A stretch of DNA of 64,000 bases, taken from NCBI RefSeq assembly GCF_900103265.1, contig NZ_FMWX01000005.1, positions 248,001 to 312,000 of the forward strand, given 5' to 3'. Positions 27,767-38,079 of the stretch are shown here, piece by piece. The notes under the pieces are model-generated. The model had not been told where the DNA came from. It was given only the letters and a program-made list of their open reading frames with translations, and did not search any database. The stretch is from Sphingomonas sp. NFR15. Its GTDB lineage: Bacteria; Pseudomonadota; Alphaproteobacteria; Sphingomonadales; Sphingomonadaceae. Both the position numbers and the translations under genes were made by a program. Each line of letters opens with the position of its first letter. Position 1 is the first letter of the stretch.

Positions 27767-28810
27767 ATGCACGCGCCACCCGTCACCGACCTCAACGATC
27801 GCGCCCGCGACGTGTTTCGCGTGGTGGTGGAAAGCTATCTGGCCACCGGCGCGCCGATCGGCTCGCGCACGATCGCGCATCTTTCCGGGCTGAACCTGTC
27901 GCCGGCCTCGATCCGCAACGTGATGCAGGATCTGGAGGAACTCGGGCTGCTCGCCGCGCCGCACACCAGCGCCGGGCGGATGCCGACCGAGATCGGGCTG
28001 CGGCTGTTCGTCGATGGCATGATGCACGCGATGGAGCCTTCGGTGGAGGAGCGTGCCGCGATCGAATCGCAGGTGCAGCAGGCCGGGCCGGTCGAGGAGG
28101 CGCTGGCGGCGACCACCGCTGCGCTCTCGGGCCTGTCGGCATGCGCCGGGCTGGTGATGGTGCCCAAGCGCGAGTTCGTGCTGCGCCAGATGAGTTTCGT
28201 GCCGCTCTCCGCTGATAAGGCTTTGGCGGTGCTGGTCGGCGGTGACGGATCGGTCGAGAACCGCGTGGTCGATCTGCCGCCGGGGGTGAGCGTGCCTGCG
28301 CTGATCGAGGCGGGCAATTACATGACGGCGACGCTCGGCGGGCTGACACTCGCCGAGGCTCGCGCGCGCATCGAGCGCGAGATGGCCGAGGAGCGTGCGC
28401 TGGTCGACAGCGCGGCGCGCGCGCTGATCGAGCGCGGGCTGGCGGTGTGGAGCGAGGATGGCGACCGCCGCCCGGTGCTGATCGTGCGCGGGCAGGGGCG
28501 GCTGATCGACGCCGCCGCCGCCGCCGATCTCGACCGGATCAGCGATCTGCTCGACGATCTCGAAGGCAAGCAGGAGATCGCGCGGCTGCTCGACAGCGCG
28601 AGCGCGGGCGATGCGACACGGATCTTCATCGGCGCGGAGAACAAGTTGTTTTCGCTGTCCGGATCGTCGGTGATCGCCAAGCCGTTCAGGGGATTGGACG
28701 GGCGCGTGGTGGGGGTGGTCGGCGTGATCGGACCCACCCGGTTGAACTATGCGCGCGTTGTCCCCATGGTTGATTTCACTGCCGCGACGCTGGCGCGGCT
28801 CATGGGTTAG
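27767..28810 (+). CDS. hrcA: Heat-inducible transcription repressor HrcA
   Basis: Repressor of class I heat-shock genes that binds CIRCE operators and needs GroEL for activity. The 347-aa chain has the N-terminal winged helix (SRTIAHLSGLNLSPASIRNV near residue 38, with MQDLEELGLLAAPHTSAGR after it) and ends in the GAF-like domain with VVGVIGPTRLNYARVVP. The hrcA-grpE order is standard in alphaproteobacteria. I see no CIRCE before hrcA itself, but one lies before groES at 44068. Confidence 0.95.
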   Translation: MHAPPVTDLNDRARDVFRVVVESYLATGAPIGSRTIAHLSGLNLSPASIRNVMQDLEELGLLAAPHTSAGRMPTEIGLRLFVDGMMHAMEPSVEERAAIESQVQQAGPVEEALAATTAALSGLSACAGLVMVPKREFVLRQMSFVPLSADKALAVLVGGDGSVENRVVDLPPGVSVPALIEAGNYMTATLGGLTLAEARARIEREMAEERALVDSAARALIERGLAVWSEDGDRRPVLIVRGQGRLIDAAAAADLDRISDLLDDLEGKQEIARLLDSASAGDATRIFIGAENKLFSLSGSSVIAKPFRGLDGRVVGVVGVIGPTRLNYARVVPMVDFTAATLARLMG

Positions 28811-28824
28811 AGAACCGGGACTGA

Positions 28825-29382
28825 ATGATGATGACCGACGACGACAAGATCGACACCGTACCTGCCGAGGGCGACCTGCGCGAGGAAACCGCCGAGGCGG
28901 CGCCCGAGGTGGCCGAGCATGATCGCACCAGCGCGCTCGAGACGGAGCTCGCCGAGGCGAAGAAGGCGGTGCTCTACGCGCATGCCGAGGCGCAGAACAT
29001 GCGCCGCCGCGCCGAGAAGGAAGCCGCCGACGCGCGCGCCTATGCCGCGACCGCGTTCGCGCGCGATCTGCTGTCGGTGGCGGACAATCTGGAACGCGGC
29101 CTGAGCGCGATCCCGGCGGAGCTGCGCGAGGACGACAAGTTCAAGGCGCTGGTGACCGGGCTGGAGGCGACCGGTCGCGAGCTGGAAGCGGTGTTCCAGC
29201 GGCACGGCATCAAGAAGATCGTCGCGCTCGGCGAGAAGCTCGATCCGAACTTCCACCAGGCGATGCTGGAAATGCCCAGCGACAAGGAACCGGGCACCGT
29301 CGTGCAGGAGATGCAGGCGGGCTATGTCATCAAGGAGCGGCTGCTGCGGCCGGCGCTGGTGGCGGTGGCGAAGGCGGGGTGA
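28825..29382 (+). CDS. grpE: GrpE nucleotide exchange factor
   Basis: Co-chaperone that releases ADP from DnaK. The 185-aa protein has an acidic N-terminus, a long coiled-coil helix (ELAEAKKAVLYAHAEAQNMR and on) and the C-terminal beta domain ending VQEMQAGYVIKERLLRPALV, the GrpE signature. Three ATGs in a row begin at 28825; any may be used. It lies 14 bases after hrcA and its stop overlaps the next gene. Confidence 0.95.
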   Translation: MMMTDDDKIDTVPAEGDLREETAEAAPEVAEHDRTSALETELAEAKKAVLYAHAEAQNMRRRAEKEAADARAYAATAFARDLLSVADNLERGLSAIPAELREDDKFKALVTGLEATGRELEAVFQRHGIKKIVALGEKLDPNFHQAMLEMPSDKEPGTVVQEMQAGYVIKERLLRPALVAVAKAG

Positions 29383-29618
29383 GTGAAAGCGTCGCCCCGG
29401 CGTCGGTGGAGCCGCGGGTCGTCCGCGCTCCGTTGATGCTGGGGTTGATCGCGTTCCCGATCGTCTTTGTGTGGTTTCTGTTTTTGCCGGGCTTCACCCG
29501 CAGCCTTAGATTAGTCGCGCTCGCTTACACCTTTGCGCCCGTAGTCGTAGCCGCAGCCTTCCTGATGGTGTCGGCTGCGGTTCTTGGGATCGCTGAGATC
29601 TTGGGAGTGGCACGCTGA
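29379..29618 (+). CDS. Small two-helix membrane protein
   Basis: A 79-aa protein starting at a GTG that overlaps the grpE stop (GTGA). It has two hydrophobic stretches, APLMLGLIAFPIVFVWFLFL and VALAYTFAPVVVAAAFLMVS, and no recognisable domain. The orientation and overlap suggest translation coupled to grpE. Function unknown. Confidence 0.65.
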   Translation: MSESVAPASVEPRVVRAPLMLGLIAFPIVFVWFLFLPGFTRSLRLVALAYTFAPVVVAAAFLMVSAAVLGIAEILGVAR

Positions 29619-29647
29619 GCGGCCTGCGCGTCGAGTTCGAGATAGCT

Positions 29648-30172
29648 TTGCGCTTGTTCGCGCGGGCCACGACGATCATGAAGAGCCAAGGTTTTGAGGC
29701 TCCTGTGCTGGTTGGCGGGGCCGCTGTCGAACTCTATTCGTTGAGCGCGCTCACCACCGGCGATTTTGATATATCGACCGCACGGCAGGAGCCGTTCGAG
29801 CAGGCACTTCGCTCGTTGGGTTTCGTGAAGCCGTCTGGGGCGGGCGTCGCCTTGCGGGGATGGGTTCATCCCGAGCTGAAGCTGGGCTTCGAAGTCGTCG
29901 CAAGTACTGTACTTGATGGTCTTGCCGACCGCGATAGAATCGTTCTCATCGATCTGGGCAGCGATGGCATCGCGTCGATCATTTCCGTCGAGGATATGAT
30001 CGCCGATCGGATGGGCCAATTCGCCTCGGGCAGCGCACCTGAAATGCTTGCGCAGGCACAGCGTCTGCTTGCGCTTCACAGCGATGCGGATCGCGCCTAT
30101 CTCGACCGCAGGATACGCGAAGAAACGATTGGCGAACATGGTATCGAAGACATCCCAACCGGTCCCGCTTGA
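29648..30172 (+). CDS. Nucleotidyltransferase-fold protein, MNT/AbiEii-like
   Basis: A 174-aa protein with the minimal nucleotidyltransferase pattern: VLVGGAAVELYSLSALTTGD leading into DFDIST, where G-G and D-x-D are the nucleotide and metal sites, and a possible third acidic residue in KLGFEVVAS. The remainder is helical with VEDMIADRMGQFASGS, as in AbiEii-type toxins and related orphan enzymes. The start is unclear: TTG 29648 is the first standard start, but the frame extends in phase to a CTG at 29615 that overlaps the preceding stop. By eye the base composition is lower in GC than its neighbours. It overlaps a small basic-protein gene downstream. Confidence 0.7.
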   Translation: MRLFARATTIMKSQGFEAPVLVGGAAVELYSLSALTTGDFDISTARQEPFEQALRSLGFVKPSGAGVALRGWVHPELKLGFEVVASTVLDGLADRDRIVLIDLGSDGIASIISVEDMIADRMGQFASGSAPEMLAQAQRLLALHSDADRAYLDRRIREETIGEHGIEDIPTGPA

Positions 30173-30301
30173 GGACTTCGTTCGCGATATTGAGCGCCGG
30201 CGCGCCGAAACGGGCATCACCGAACTCCCCCGCAACTCCGGCCTGCGTCGCACCGCCAGCAAACGCGCGTTGCTGAAGGCAATCGAAGAGGCTGGCGGCC
30301 G

Positions 30302-30308
<7 letters not shown>
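30138..30308 (+). CDS. Small basic protein paired with the nucleotidyltransferase
   Basis: A 56-aa protein (MVSKTSQPVPLEDFVRDIER, then a basic half with RRTASKRALLKAIEEAGGRW). It starts 35 bases inside the nucleotidyltransferase gene and its stop overlaps the threonine synthase start. No domain recognised. The tight overlap suggests that the two act together, as in small toxin-antitoxin or regulator pairs, but there is no direct sign of either. Confidence 0.6.
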
Positions 30309-31534
<1,226 letters not shown>

Positions 31535-31540
31535 GGCGCT

Positions 31541-32329
31541 TCAGGGCCGCTCGCGCGACTTGGCGATCAGATGGTATAGCGCCGAGAAATTGGTCGAGAG
31601 GTAGCGTGGTGCCAGCCGGCGTGGCTCGATCATCGTGCGGTGCAGCCATTCGAGCCCGACGTTCTGCATCCACATCGGCGCGCGCGGCACATGCGCGCCG
31701 ACATGATCGAACAGCCCGCCGCAGGTGCGAATCCACGCAAGCCCCTGCAATTGCGCGCGGCGGCGGATCGCGAAGCTCTCCTGGCGCGGCGTGCCCATGC
31801 CGACCCACAGCACTTCGGCGCCCGAGGCGCGGATCTCGTCGCAGATCGCATCCTCTTCCGCCTCGGTGAAATAGCCGTGGCGGGTGCCGACGATCTGGAG
31901 CCCCGGGTATTGCGCGCACAGCGTCTCGGCGGCGGCGGCGGCGATGCCGGGGCGGGCGCCGAGAAAATAGAATTTCACCCCCGTCTCGACCGCCTTGGCG
32001 GCGGCGTCATGGATGAAATCGGTGGTGGCGAGCCGCTCGGGCAGCGGATGTTTCCAGAAGGCGCGCGTGAACAGCACCAGCGGCATGCCGTCGGCATCGA
32101 TCAGATCGACCGCGTCCATCGTCGCGCGGAAGGCCGCGCTGCGATGATAGAGCGCGATCACGAAGCCGTTCGAGGACACGATCACACGCGGCGCCGCAAG
32201 TTCGCCCGAGCGCGCCATAGCGGTATCGCGCGCCATGGCCTCAGCCATTTCCGCGCGGGTCGCGCATACGGTTGGTAGCCCCCCAACCAACGCAATTCTG
32301 GGCGAAACTCGGATTTGCGCTACTCTCAT
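31541..32329 (-). CDS. WecG/TagA/CpsF-family glycosyltransferase
   Basis: A 262-aa glycosyltransferase of the GT26 family, which adds the second sugar to a lipid-linked intermediate in capsule, teichoic acid or enterobacterial antigen synthesis. Motifs: SNGFVIALYHRSAAFRATMD, DLIDADGMPLVLFTRAF, FYFLGARPGIAAAAAETL, LWVGMGTPRQESFAIRRR and IRTCGGLFDHVGAHVPRAP. The ATG at 32329 is the first that keeps the family start; no clear ribosome site is seen. It is the last gene of the second polysaccharide block in transcription order. Confidence 0.9.
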   Translation of the reverse strand: MRVAQIRVSPRIALVGGLPTVCATRAEMAEAMARDTAMARSGELAAPRVIVSSNGFVIALYHRSAAFRATMDAVDLIDADGMPLVLFTRAFWKHPLPERLATTDFIHDAAAKAVETGVKFYFLGARPGIAAAAAETLCAQYPGLQIVGTRHGYFTEAEEDAICDEIRASGAEVLWVGMGTPRQESFAIRRRAQLQGLAWIRTCGGLFDHVGAHVPRAPMWMQNVGLEWLHRTMIEPRRLAPRYLSTNFSALYHLIAKSRERP

Positions 32330-32549
32330 GCTAATAAAGGAAGGGGCAGTGCAGGTTATCCGGGCGATAGCCGTTTCAAAAAGGATATGGAACGGCCGTT
32401 TGAACCGGGGTGGCTTTCCTCTTCCTTTTTCGTCGTCACGTGGATCGCGCATCAGGACATGCGCGAAGCATCATTACGGCGCTGTTATAGTTCCACTCTT
32501 CCCCGTTTGGCGCTGGCGCGTCAAGCACCCGCTGGCGATAATCGCGCGA

Positions 32550-33827
32550 TCAGCGCGCGGGGACGCCGCGCAACGGCTCGCCCGAGGGCAGGCGGAAGCC
32601 GCGCCGATACACGAGCGAACTGACGAACAGATAGATCACGATCGTCGGCGGATAGATGAAGGCGGCATCGAAGAAGGAGACCAGCAGGTATCCCGCGCAC
32701 CCCGCCGCCGCGGCGCGGCGCAGGGTGGAAAGCCGCGACGCCTGGCCGAGCGCGTAACCGACCGGATACACCAGCGCGACGAGCGCGATCAGGAAGCCGA
32801 TCACGCCGAAGCTGCGAAGCAGGCCGGCGTAGAGGATCTCGGCGATGCGGAACGTGCTCTCGCCGAACGGCGATAGCGTCAGCGTGGTCCATTGTTCGAT
32901 ACGGCCGCCGAGATCGGTGTCGAACAACGAGTCGCTCGACCAGCCGAGCGTGACCATCATGTAGAGGGCGAGCGCGAGCGAGGCGAACGCGGCGATCCAG
33001 AACGAGAATCGCGACAGCCGGACCTGGCCCGACATCGCCATGAACATGCCCACCATGATGAGACCGAACCAGGTCGACCGGCTGAGGCTGAGCACCACCG
33101 AGAGCAGGAACGCGATCACCCAGGCGCGCGATTTCTCGAAATATATGTACACCGGGGCGAGCATGACCATGCAGGCGCCGAAGATGTTGCCGTTGTTATA
33201 CGTGCTGATGAGCTTCATCAGCGCGCCACGGCGGTTGTTCTTGTTGAACACGCTCGAAAGTTCGCCGGCGTTGATCGTGATGTAGCGGATTTCGATGATG
33301 TGCTTGAACAGGATGAACATCACGAAGTTCAGCAGGCCCCACACGATCACGAACCGCATGCTCCAGCGGAGCACCGTGCCGATCTGCTTTTCGGTGAGAT
33401 ATTCGAGGTGCGCGCACAGCGCGATCAGCATGATCGCCGGCAAGGCGATGAACAGCGCGACGGCGAGCACGACGGAGGATTGAGCGGCGCCGTACAGGAT
33501 CGTCTTGTAGATGCCGATGAAGCCGACCGCGAGATAGGCGACGAAATTGCCGATCGCGGCGGCCGACAGCGTCGGGCGACGGGCGAGGCCGATCAGCCCG
33601 ATCGGCGCGACCACGGCGAGCAGCATATAGCCGAAGGTCAGCGGGTAGCCATACACCTCGATACCGGCCTTGGGGGAGGCGATATTGGTGATGATGAGCA
33701 GGACATAGACCCAGTAGAAGAACGACGGCCTCGATCCCGCCGAGGCGAGCAGCCGCTGGCCGCGCGCGAGCGGTGCCGGCCAGGCGCGGGGCAACGCGTG
33801 ATCCGTGGTGAGGGACTGGCCGATCAT
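32550..33827 (-). CDS. O-antigen/exopolysaccharide polymerase-type membrane protein
   Basis: A 425-aa integral membrane protein with about ten hydrophobic segments (for example VYVLLIITNIASPKAG, YGYPLTFGYMLLAVVAPIGL and WVIAFLLSVVLSLSRSTW). A large loop holds NNRRGALMKLISTYNNGNIF and a later one SDSLFDTDLGGRIEQWTTL; such arginine-bearing periplasmic loops are typical of Wzy polymerases and WaaL ligases. Sequence alone does not separate the two roles; being next to a flippase and glycosyltransferases favours a polymerase. The 220 bases between this gene and the WecG-like gene hold nothing I can name. Confidence 0.75.
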   Translation of the reverse strand: MIGQSLTTDHALPRAWPAPLARGQRLLASAGSRPSFFYWVYVLLIITNIASPKAGIEVYGYPLTFGYMLLAVVAPIGLIGLARRPTLSAAAIGNFVAYLAVGFIGIYKTILYGAAQSSVVLAVALFIALPAIMLIALCAHLEYLTEKQIGTVLRWSMRFVIVWGLLNFVMFILFKHIIEIRYITINAGELSSVFNKNNRRGALMKLISTYNNGNIFGACMVMLAPVYIYFEKSRAWVIAFLLSVVLSLSRSTWFGLIMVGMFMAMSGQVRLSRFSFWIAAFASLALALYMMVTLGWSSDSLFDTDLGGRIEQWTTLTLSPFGESTFRIAEILYAGLLRSFGVIGFLIALVALVYPVGYALGQASRLSTLRRAAAAGCAGYLLVSFFDAAFIYPPTIVIYLFVSSLVYRRGFRLPSGEPLRGVPAR

Positions 33828-33912
33828 GAAGGCGCCGATCTCGTGGGAATTGACGTGGACTGATCCCCGGCACGCGCCGGATCGTCAAGCGCAAATCGTC
33901 GTCGGGCGGCGC

Positions 33913-35346
33913 TCATGCGGGGCGCATCCGCCGATCGCGACCGAGCAGGGCCGTGATCTCCTCGACGCCCGGCCGGTTGAACGCGCGGCTGAGCAGGAGG
34001 AAGGCCGCGACGCAGGGCACGAGCGACAGCGCGGCGTTGCCGAGCGCCATCCGGGCGAGTGAGAACAGGCCGAGCGCCGCGAGCACGGGAAGCGCGGGCG
34101 CGACGATCTGGCGGTGATAGTCGAGGAAGCGCACGGCCGACAGCGGCCGGAGCACCGCGATCCACGCGATCTCCATGAACAGGAAATAGACCGCCGCCAT
34201 CGCCAGCGACAGCGCGACCGGGCCGGCCATCGCCCCCGCATAGGCCGCGCTGGCGACGAGCGCGGCGAAGCCGAGCTGATACCAGAGCGCGGCCCGGCTC
34301 CTGCCGAGCGCGGACAAATAGGTGCCGAGCGGGTTGACCGTGGCGCGCAGCGCGAACCACGCGGCGACATAGGGCAGCAACCGCCCCGCGCCGCGCCAGC
34401 GTTCGCCGAGCAGCAAGGGCAACAGATCGGCGCCGAACAGGGCGAGCGCCGCATAGACGGGGAAACAGACCGAAGCCGACATGCGCAGCACGCGCAGATA
34501 CAGCGTGCCGACGCGGCGCGGATCATGCTGTTCACGCGCCATCAGCGGCAGGCCCACCCGCAGGATGACGGGATTGATCGCGGTCATGATCTTGAGGGCG
34601 AGATCGCGCGGCTGGCCGAAACTGCCGAACACCGGCTTGGGGAAGACGAAGCCCGCGATCAGCAGATCGAGCTGGACCGTGACCGAGATCGCCAGATTGA
34701 CCAGCAGCATATCCAGCCCATACGGCACGAAGCGGCAGACATCGCGCCAGGCGAAATGCCACGCCGGCCGCCAGCCGCGCGCGAGCCACACCCACGACAG
34801 GCCAAGCGCGCTGGCCGAGGTGGCGAGCTGCCCCCAGACGACGCAATATGGCCCGGCGCGCGCAAGGGCGAGGCCGACCGCCACCAGAAAGCCGACTGCG
34901 GCGGCGGCGACCTCGACCTTGATGACGGCTTCGAAGCGCAGATCGCGTTCGGCGAGGACACGCAACTGGAGGTAGAAGCCGTTGGCGACGAACATGCCGC
35001 TCGCGATCCACAGCATCGGCGTGAGGCGCGGGGCGGCGTACAGGTGCGCGAGCAGGGGCGCGGCCGCGATCGTGGCCAGCGCCACGCCCAAGCCGACCAT
35101 GACGTTGAGCCAATAGAGCGAGGATGTCTCGTCCGCGCTCACGTCGCGGAAGCGGATCAGCGCGCTCGACAGTCCCGCGTCGCACAGGCTTTGCGCGAGT
35201 TGCAGCAGCGACATCATCAGTACGACCAGGCCGAAATCGGCGACGCCGAGCAGCCGCGCGACGATCAGCAGTTGCACCGTCGCCAGCACCGCGCGCAGGA
35301 TGTTGCCCGTCGCGGTCCAGCGGACCGATCCGCGCGCGCCGCTCAT
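33913..35346 (-). CDS. Oligosaccharide flippase, Wzx/MOP family
   Basis: A 477-aa polytopic membrane protein of the polysaccharide transporter family: it moves lipid-linked repeat units across the inner membrane. The N-terminus reads SVRWTATGNILRAVLATVQL then LGVADFGLVVLMMSLLQLAQ, and DAGLSSALIRFRDVSADETS follows, the usual first third of Wzx proteins; 12 to 14 helices follow. The ATG at 35346 overlaps the stop of the upstream glycosyltransferase by four bases. A longer upstream extension in the same frame overlaps the other gene antisense-free and is rejected. Confidence 0.88.
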   Translation of the reverse strand: MSGARGSVRWTATGNILRAVLATVQLLIVARLLGVADFGLVVLMMSLLQLAQSLCDAGLSSALIRFRDVSADETSSLYWLNVMVGLGVALATIAAAPLLAHLYAAPRLTPMLWIASGMFVANGFYLQLRVLAERDLRFEAVIKVEVAAAAVGFLVAVGLALARAGPYCVVWGQLATSASALGLSWVWLARGWRPAWHFAWRDVCRFVPYGLDMLLVNLAISVTVQLDLLIAGFVFPKPVFGSFGQPRDLALKIMTAINPVILRVGLPLMAREQHDPRRVGTLYLRVLRMSASVCFPVYAALALFGADLLPLLLGERWRGAGRLLPYVAAWFALRATVNPLGTYLSALGRSRAALWYQLGFAALVASAAYAGAMAGPVALSLAMAAVYFLFMEIAWIAVLRPLSAVRFLDYHRQIVAPALPVLAALGLFSLARMALGNAALSLVPCVAAFLLLSRAFNRPGVEEITALLGRDRRMRPA

Positions 35347-36440
35347 GCGTCGAGTACGCGGCGGAACACCGCCTCGTACCGGTCGCACGCGGTCTCGACC
35401 GAAAAGTCGCGCGCGCGGGCGATCTGGCGGTCGCGCGGCGCCGGCGCGCGCAGCATCGCGTCGATCGCCTGCGCCATCGCAGCCACGTCGCCGACCGGTA
35501 CCAGCGCGCCGAACCGTCCGCCCGCGACGATCTCGCGCGGGCCATCGGGACAATCGGTGGTGACGATGCTCGCGCCCGCGCCGAGCGCCTCGACCAGCAC
35601 GTTGCCGAACCCCTCCCACGCCGAACTCAGCACGAAGAAGCCGGCGGCGGCGATCGACGGGGTGATGTCGAGCACGAATCCGGGCAGCGCGACGCGTCCG
35701 GCCACTCCGAGGGTCGCGGCCAGCGCCTCCAGTTCGGCGCGGAGCGGCCCGTCGCCGAAGATCACCGCGCGGAGCCCGCGCTGCCCGCTCAGCGCGAGCG
35801 CGCGCAGCAGGGTCGCGAAATCCTTCTGTTCGACCAGCCGCCCGGCGGCGACGATCACCGGCCCGGCGCCGTCGCGCGTCCACGGATGCGCGGCCGTGGC
35901 GCCATCGACCGGCGGGCGGTGGGCCGGATTGTAGATGACGTCGATGCGTTCGCGCTCGAGCCGGGCGAAGCGGGCGAGGGAATCGGCGAGCCCGTGCGAT
36001 ACCGCGACGATCGCGTCGGCGCGCCGGTAGGTGAAGATCGCGGCCTTGTGCCACGCCTTTTGTTTCCACCCCGCCAGCCGTGCATGATCGGCCTGCGGAT
36101 TGGTGCGCTCGGTCAACACGTTGCGCGCGCGCGTGCCCGACAGGAGCCGCGCGATCACCGCCGCGTTGTTGAACTGGGGCATCGCGCTCAGCACGATATC
36201 GTAGCGGCCCGCGCGCAGCAGCCGGGCGAGCGCGGGAATCGTGCCGCGCGCGCTGTTGGCCGGATGGCGCAGCCAGTGGATCGTCACGCCGGGCGCGACC
36301 GGATAGTCGTTCGGACCCGGCGCGCCGGCGAGGATCAGCGTCAGCTCATGCCCGCGCGCGATGAGTGCGTGCGAGAGGTTGGCGATCATATGCTCGACGC
36401 CGCCCGGCCTCAGCCCTTCGTAGAAGAACGCGATCTTCAA
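35343..36440 (-). CDS. Glycosyltransferase, GT4 family
   Basis: A 365-aa GT-B enzyme: MKIAFFYEGLRPGGVEHMIA opens the acceptor domain, and GPVIVAAGRLVEQKDFATLL plus SSAWEGFGNVLVEALGAGAS mark the C-terminal donor-binding domain with the E-x7-E motif of GT4. It is first in a four-gene minus-strand row with the flippase, polymerase and WecG-type gene. It shares only family-level features with the GT4 at 12997. Confidence 0.9.
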   Translation of the reverse strand: MKIAFFYEGLRPGGVEHMIANLSHALIARGHELTLILAGAPGPNDYPVAPGVTIHWLRHPANSARGTIPALARLLRAGRYDIVLSAMPQFNNAAVIARLLSGTRARNVLTERTNPQADHARLAGWKQKAWHKAAIFTYRRADAIVAVSHGLADSLARFARLERERIDVIYNPAHRPPVDGATAAHPWTRDGAGPVIVAAGRLVEQKDFATLLRALALSGQRGLRAVIFGDGPLRAELEALAATLGVAGRVALPGFVLDITPSIAAAGFFVLSSAWEGFGNVLVEALGAGASIVTTDCPDGPREIVAGGRFGALVPVGDVAAMAQAIDAMLRAPAPRDRQIARARDFSVETACDRYEAVFRRVLDA

Positions 36441-36508
36441 AGGCGCTCCCCCCGTTCGCGCGATGTCGGCGGTCCCGTCGCTGGTTTCGGGACGATTCCA
36501 TCAACATC

Positions 36509-36537
36509 GGTCGTCCCGAGCCAAGTCGAAGCACGTG
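36509..36537. repeat. Partial copy of the TTCGTGCYGAG repeat
   Basis: GGTCGTCCCGAGCCAAGTCG followed by AAGCACGTG resembles one arm of the dispersed repeat at 53360-53384. The 268 bases between the divergent GT4 and ligase-like genes otherwise hold only unassigned start signals. Confidence 0.45.
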
Positions 36538-36708
36538 TGCGACCGGTGGCCGCTTGTGCGTTCCTTTACCCCCGGCGCTTTGTGTGAAGCACGCTGGCCA
36601 AAAAAGCGATAGCGAAACGCGATATCATCGCTTAGCCAATGATGCCGCATGCCATGGCTTCTTCGCGTCCGAGTAGCTGACCGGCCCACGCGGTCCGCCG
36701 CCGGCGTG

Positions 36709-38079
36709 ATGCCAGCGCCGTGGCGCCTGCCCGGGCGATCCGCGCGGCTGTTGTCTTATTGGCGTCATGTTCCGCCGCAGTCACGAAGCGTCCGATCGGT
36801 CGTCACGATTTCAGCGACCTATGTCCCGATCTTCCTGTTCGTCTTGCTCGTCTTTTCGGGTGTGACCTGGTCGATGGAGGATTCGCAGGTCGTCGCGGAT
36901 GCCGGCGGCGATCCCGCGATCGGCGTGTTCAGCGGCAAGGCCGGGTTGCTGGCCGGACTGGCGCTGGTCGGCGTGTATCTGCCGGCGCTGCGCGATCCGC
37001 CGCGATCGCTGGGCGCGGCCTTGTGCCTGTTCTGGCTGCTCGCCTTCGCATCGGTGCTGTGGGCGGGCACCGTCGGCACCGTGCTGTTCGCGATTACCCA
37101 TCTGACCCTGCTGCTCGCCGCGGCGATGCTGGCGCACCGGCTGCTCGGTTTCGCGCGCGCGCTGCGGCTGGTCTGGCTGGTGAGCGCGGCGCTGATCCTG
37201 CTGTCGGTCGCGCTCGCCGCGACCGGTGATCCGCATGCGGTGATGGGCGGGACGCACGCGGGGCGCTGGCGCGGGCTGTTCGCGCACAAGAACAGCTTCG
37301 CGCCGTTCCTCGCCGTCAATCTGCTGATCGCGCTGTTCGCGCAGGCGAGCCTCAAGCTGCCGGTCGTGCTCGTCGTGGCGATGGTGGCGGTCGATCTCGT
37401 CGCATTGTTCTTCGCCAATTCCGCGACGGCGGACATCGCCGCCGCCGCCGGCATCGCCGCGGGGATCGCGTTGCTGCCGATCCGCAACCGCGCGGTGCGG
37501 ACGCTGTGGCGGATCGGCGCGATCGCGGTCGCGTGCGTGCTGGGCGGCGTGCTGCTGCTCCAGCCCGGCGTCACGGGGGAGGCACTGGGGCGCGACACGA
37601 CGATGAGCGGACGCGCGGCGATGTGGGCGCAGGCGATGCCGCTGACGGTCGAGCGCCCGCTCGGCACCGGCTATGGCTCCGGCGGCGGATCGCGGGTGTC
37701 GATTGAATTGCAGAAGCGGATGCACCGCGCGATCAACCTCAGCGTGCAGAGCGGCTATCTCAACCTCGCGCTCGAACTCGGCTGGGGCGCGGTGGTGCTG
37801 TTCGCGCTGTGGGCCGGCGGGGGCATGCTATCGGTGCTGTTCAGCCGGCGCGCATCCTCGGCGCAGACCTTGCTCGCCGCATTGCTGGCGGCGATGATCG
37901 TCGAGAGCGTTTCGGAGGTGAACGCCTGCTTCGCGCCGGGCTGGCTGCTGCTGGTGACGATGCTGCCGATGATCGAGGCGCGCCGGGCGATGCGGCCACG
38001 GCTGCGCCTGCTCCGACGGCGCTATGCGCGGCGAACGGTCACGCCATCAGCGCCTCGCACTGATCGAGCGTATCCTTGA
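36709..38079 (+). CDS. O-antigen ligase-like membrane protein
   Basis: A 456-aa protein of the O-antigen ligase/polymerase (Wzy_C) family with around ten membrane helices and the loop motif GRWRGLFAHKNSFAPFLAV, followed later by GTGYGSGGGSRVSIELQKRM in the large periplasmic loop. GRWxGxFxHKNxxA is typical of WaaL-type ligases and polymerases such as those of exopolysaccharide loci. An ATG at 36709 is used; an earlier GTG/ATG-like start at 36649 would add 20 residues. Its 3' end overlaps the convergent pepF by 41 bases. With the gene at 32550 the locus has two proteins of this type, so one may be a polymerase and the other a ligase. Confidence 0.8.
   Translation: MPAPWRLPGRSARLLSYWRHVPPQSRSVRSVVTISATYVPIFLFVLLVFSGVTWSMEDSQVVADAGGDPAIGVFSGKAGLLAGLALVGVYLPALRDPPRSLGAALCLFWLLAFASVLWAGTVGTVLFAITHLTLLLAAAMLAHRLLGFARALRLVWLVSAALILLSVALAATGDPHAVMGGTHAGRWRGLFAHKNSFAPFLAVNLLIALFAQASLKLPVVLVVAMVAVDLVALFFANSATADIAAAAGIAAGIALLPIRNRAVRTLWRIGAIAVACVLGGVLLLQPGVTGEALGRDTTMSGRAAMWAQAMPLTVERPLGTGYGSGGGSRVSIELQKRMHRAINLSVQSGYLNLALELGWGAVVLFALWAGGGMLSVLFSRRASSAQTLLAALLAAMIVESVSEVNACFAPGWLLLVTMLPMIEARRAMRPRLRLLRRRYARRTVTPSAPRTDRAYP

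Noticed and set aside
33913..36069. A 718-codon frame that joins the flippase to upstream sequence
   Set aside because: The first 240 codons overlap the GT4 gene in another frame and have no flippase features; the true start is the ATG at 35346.
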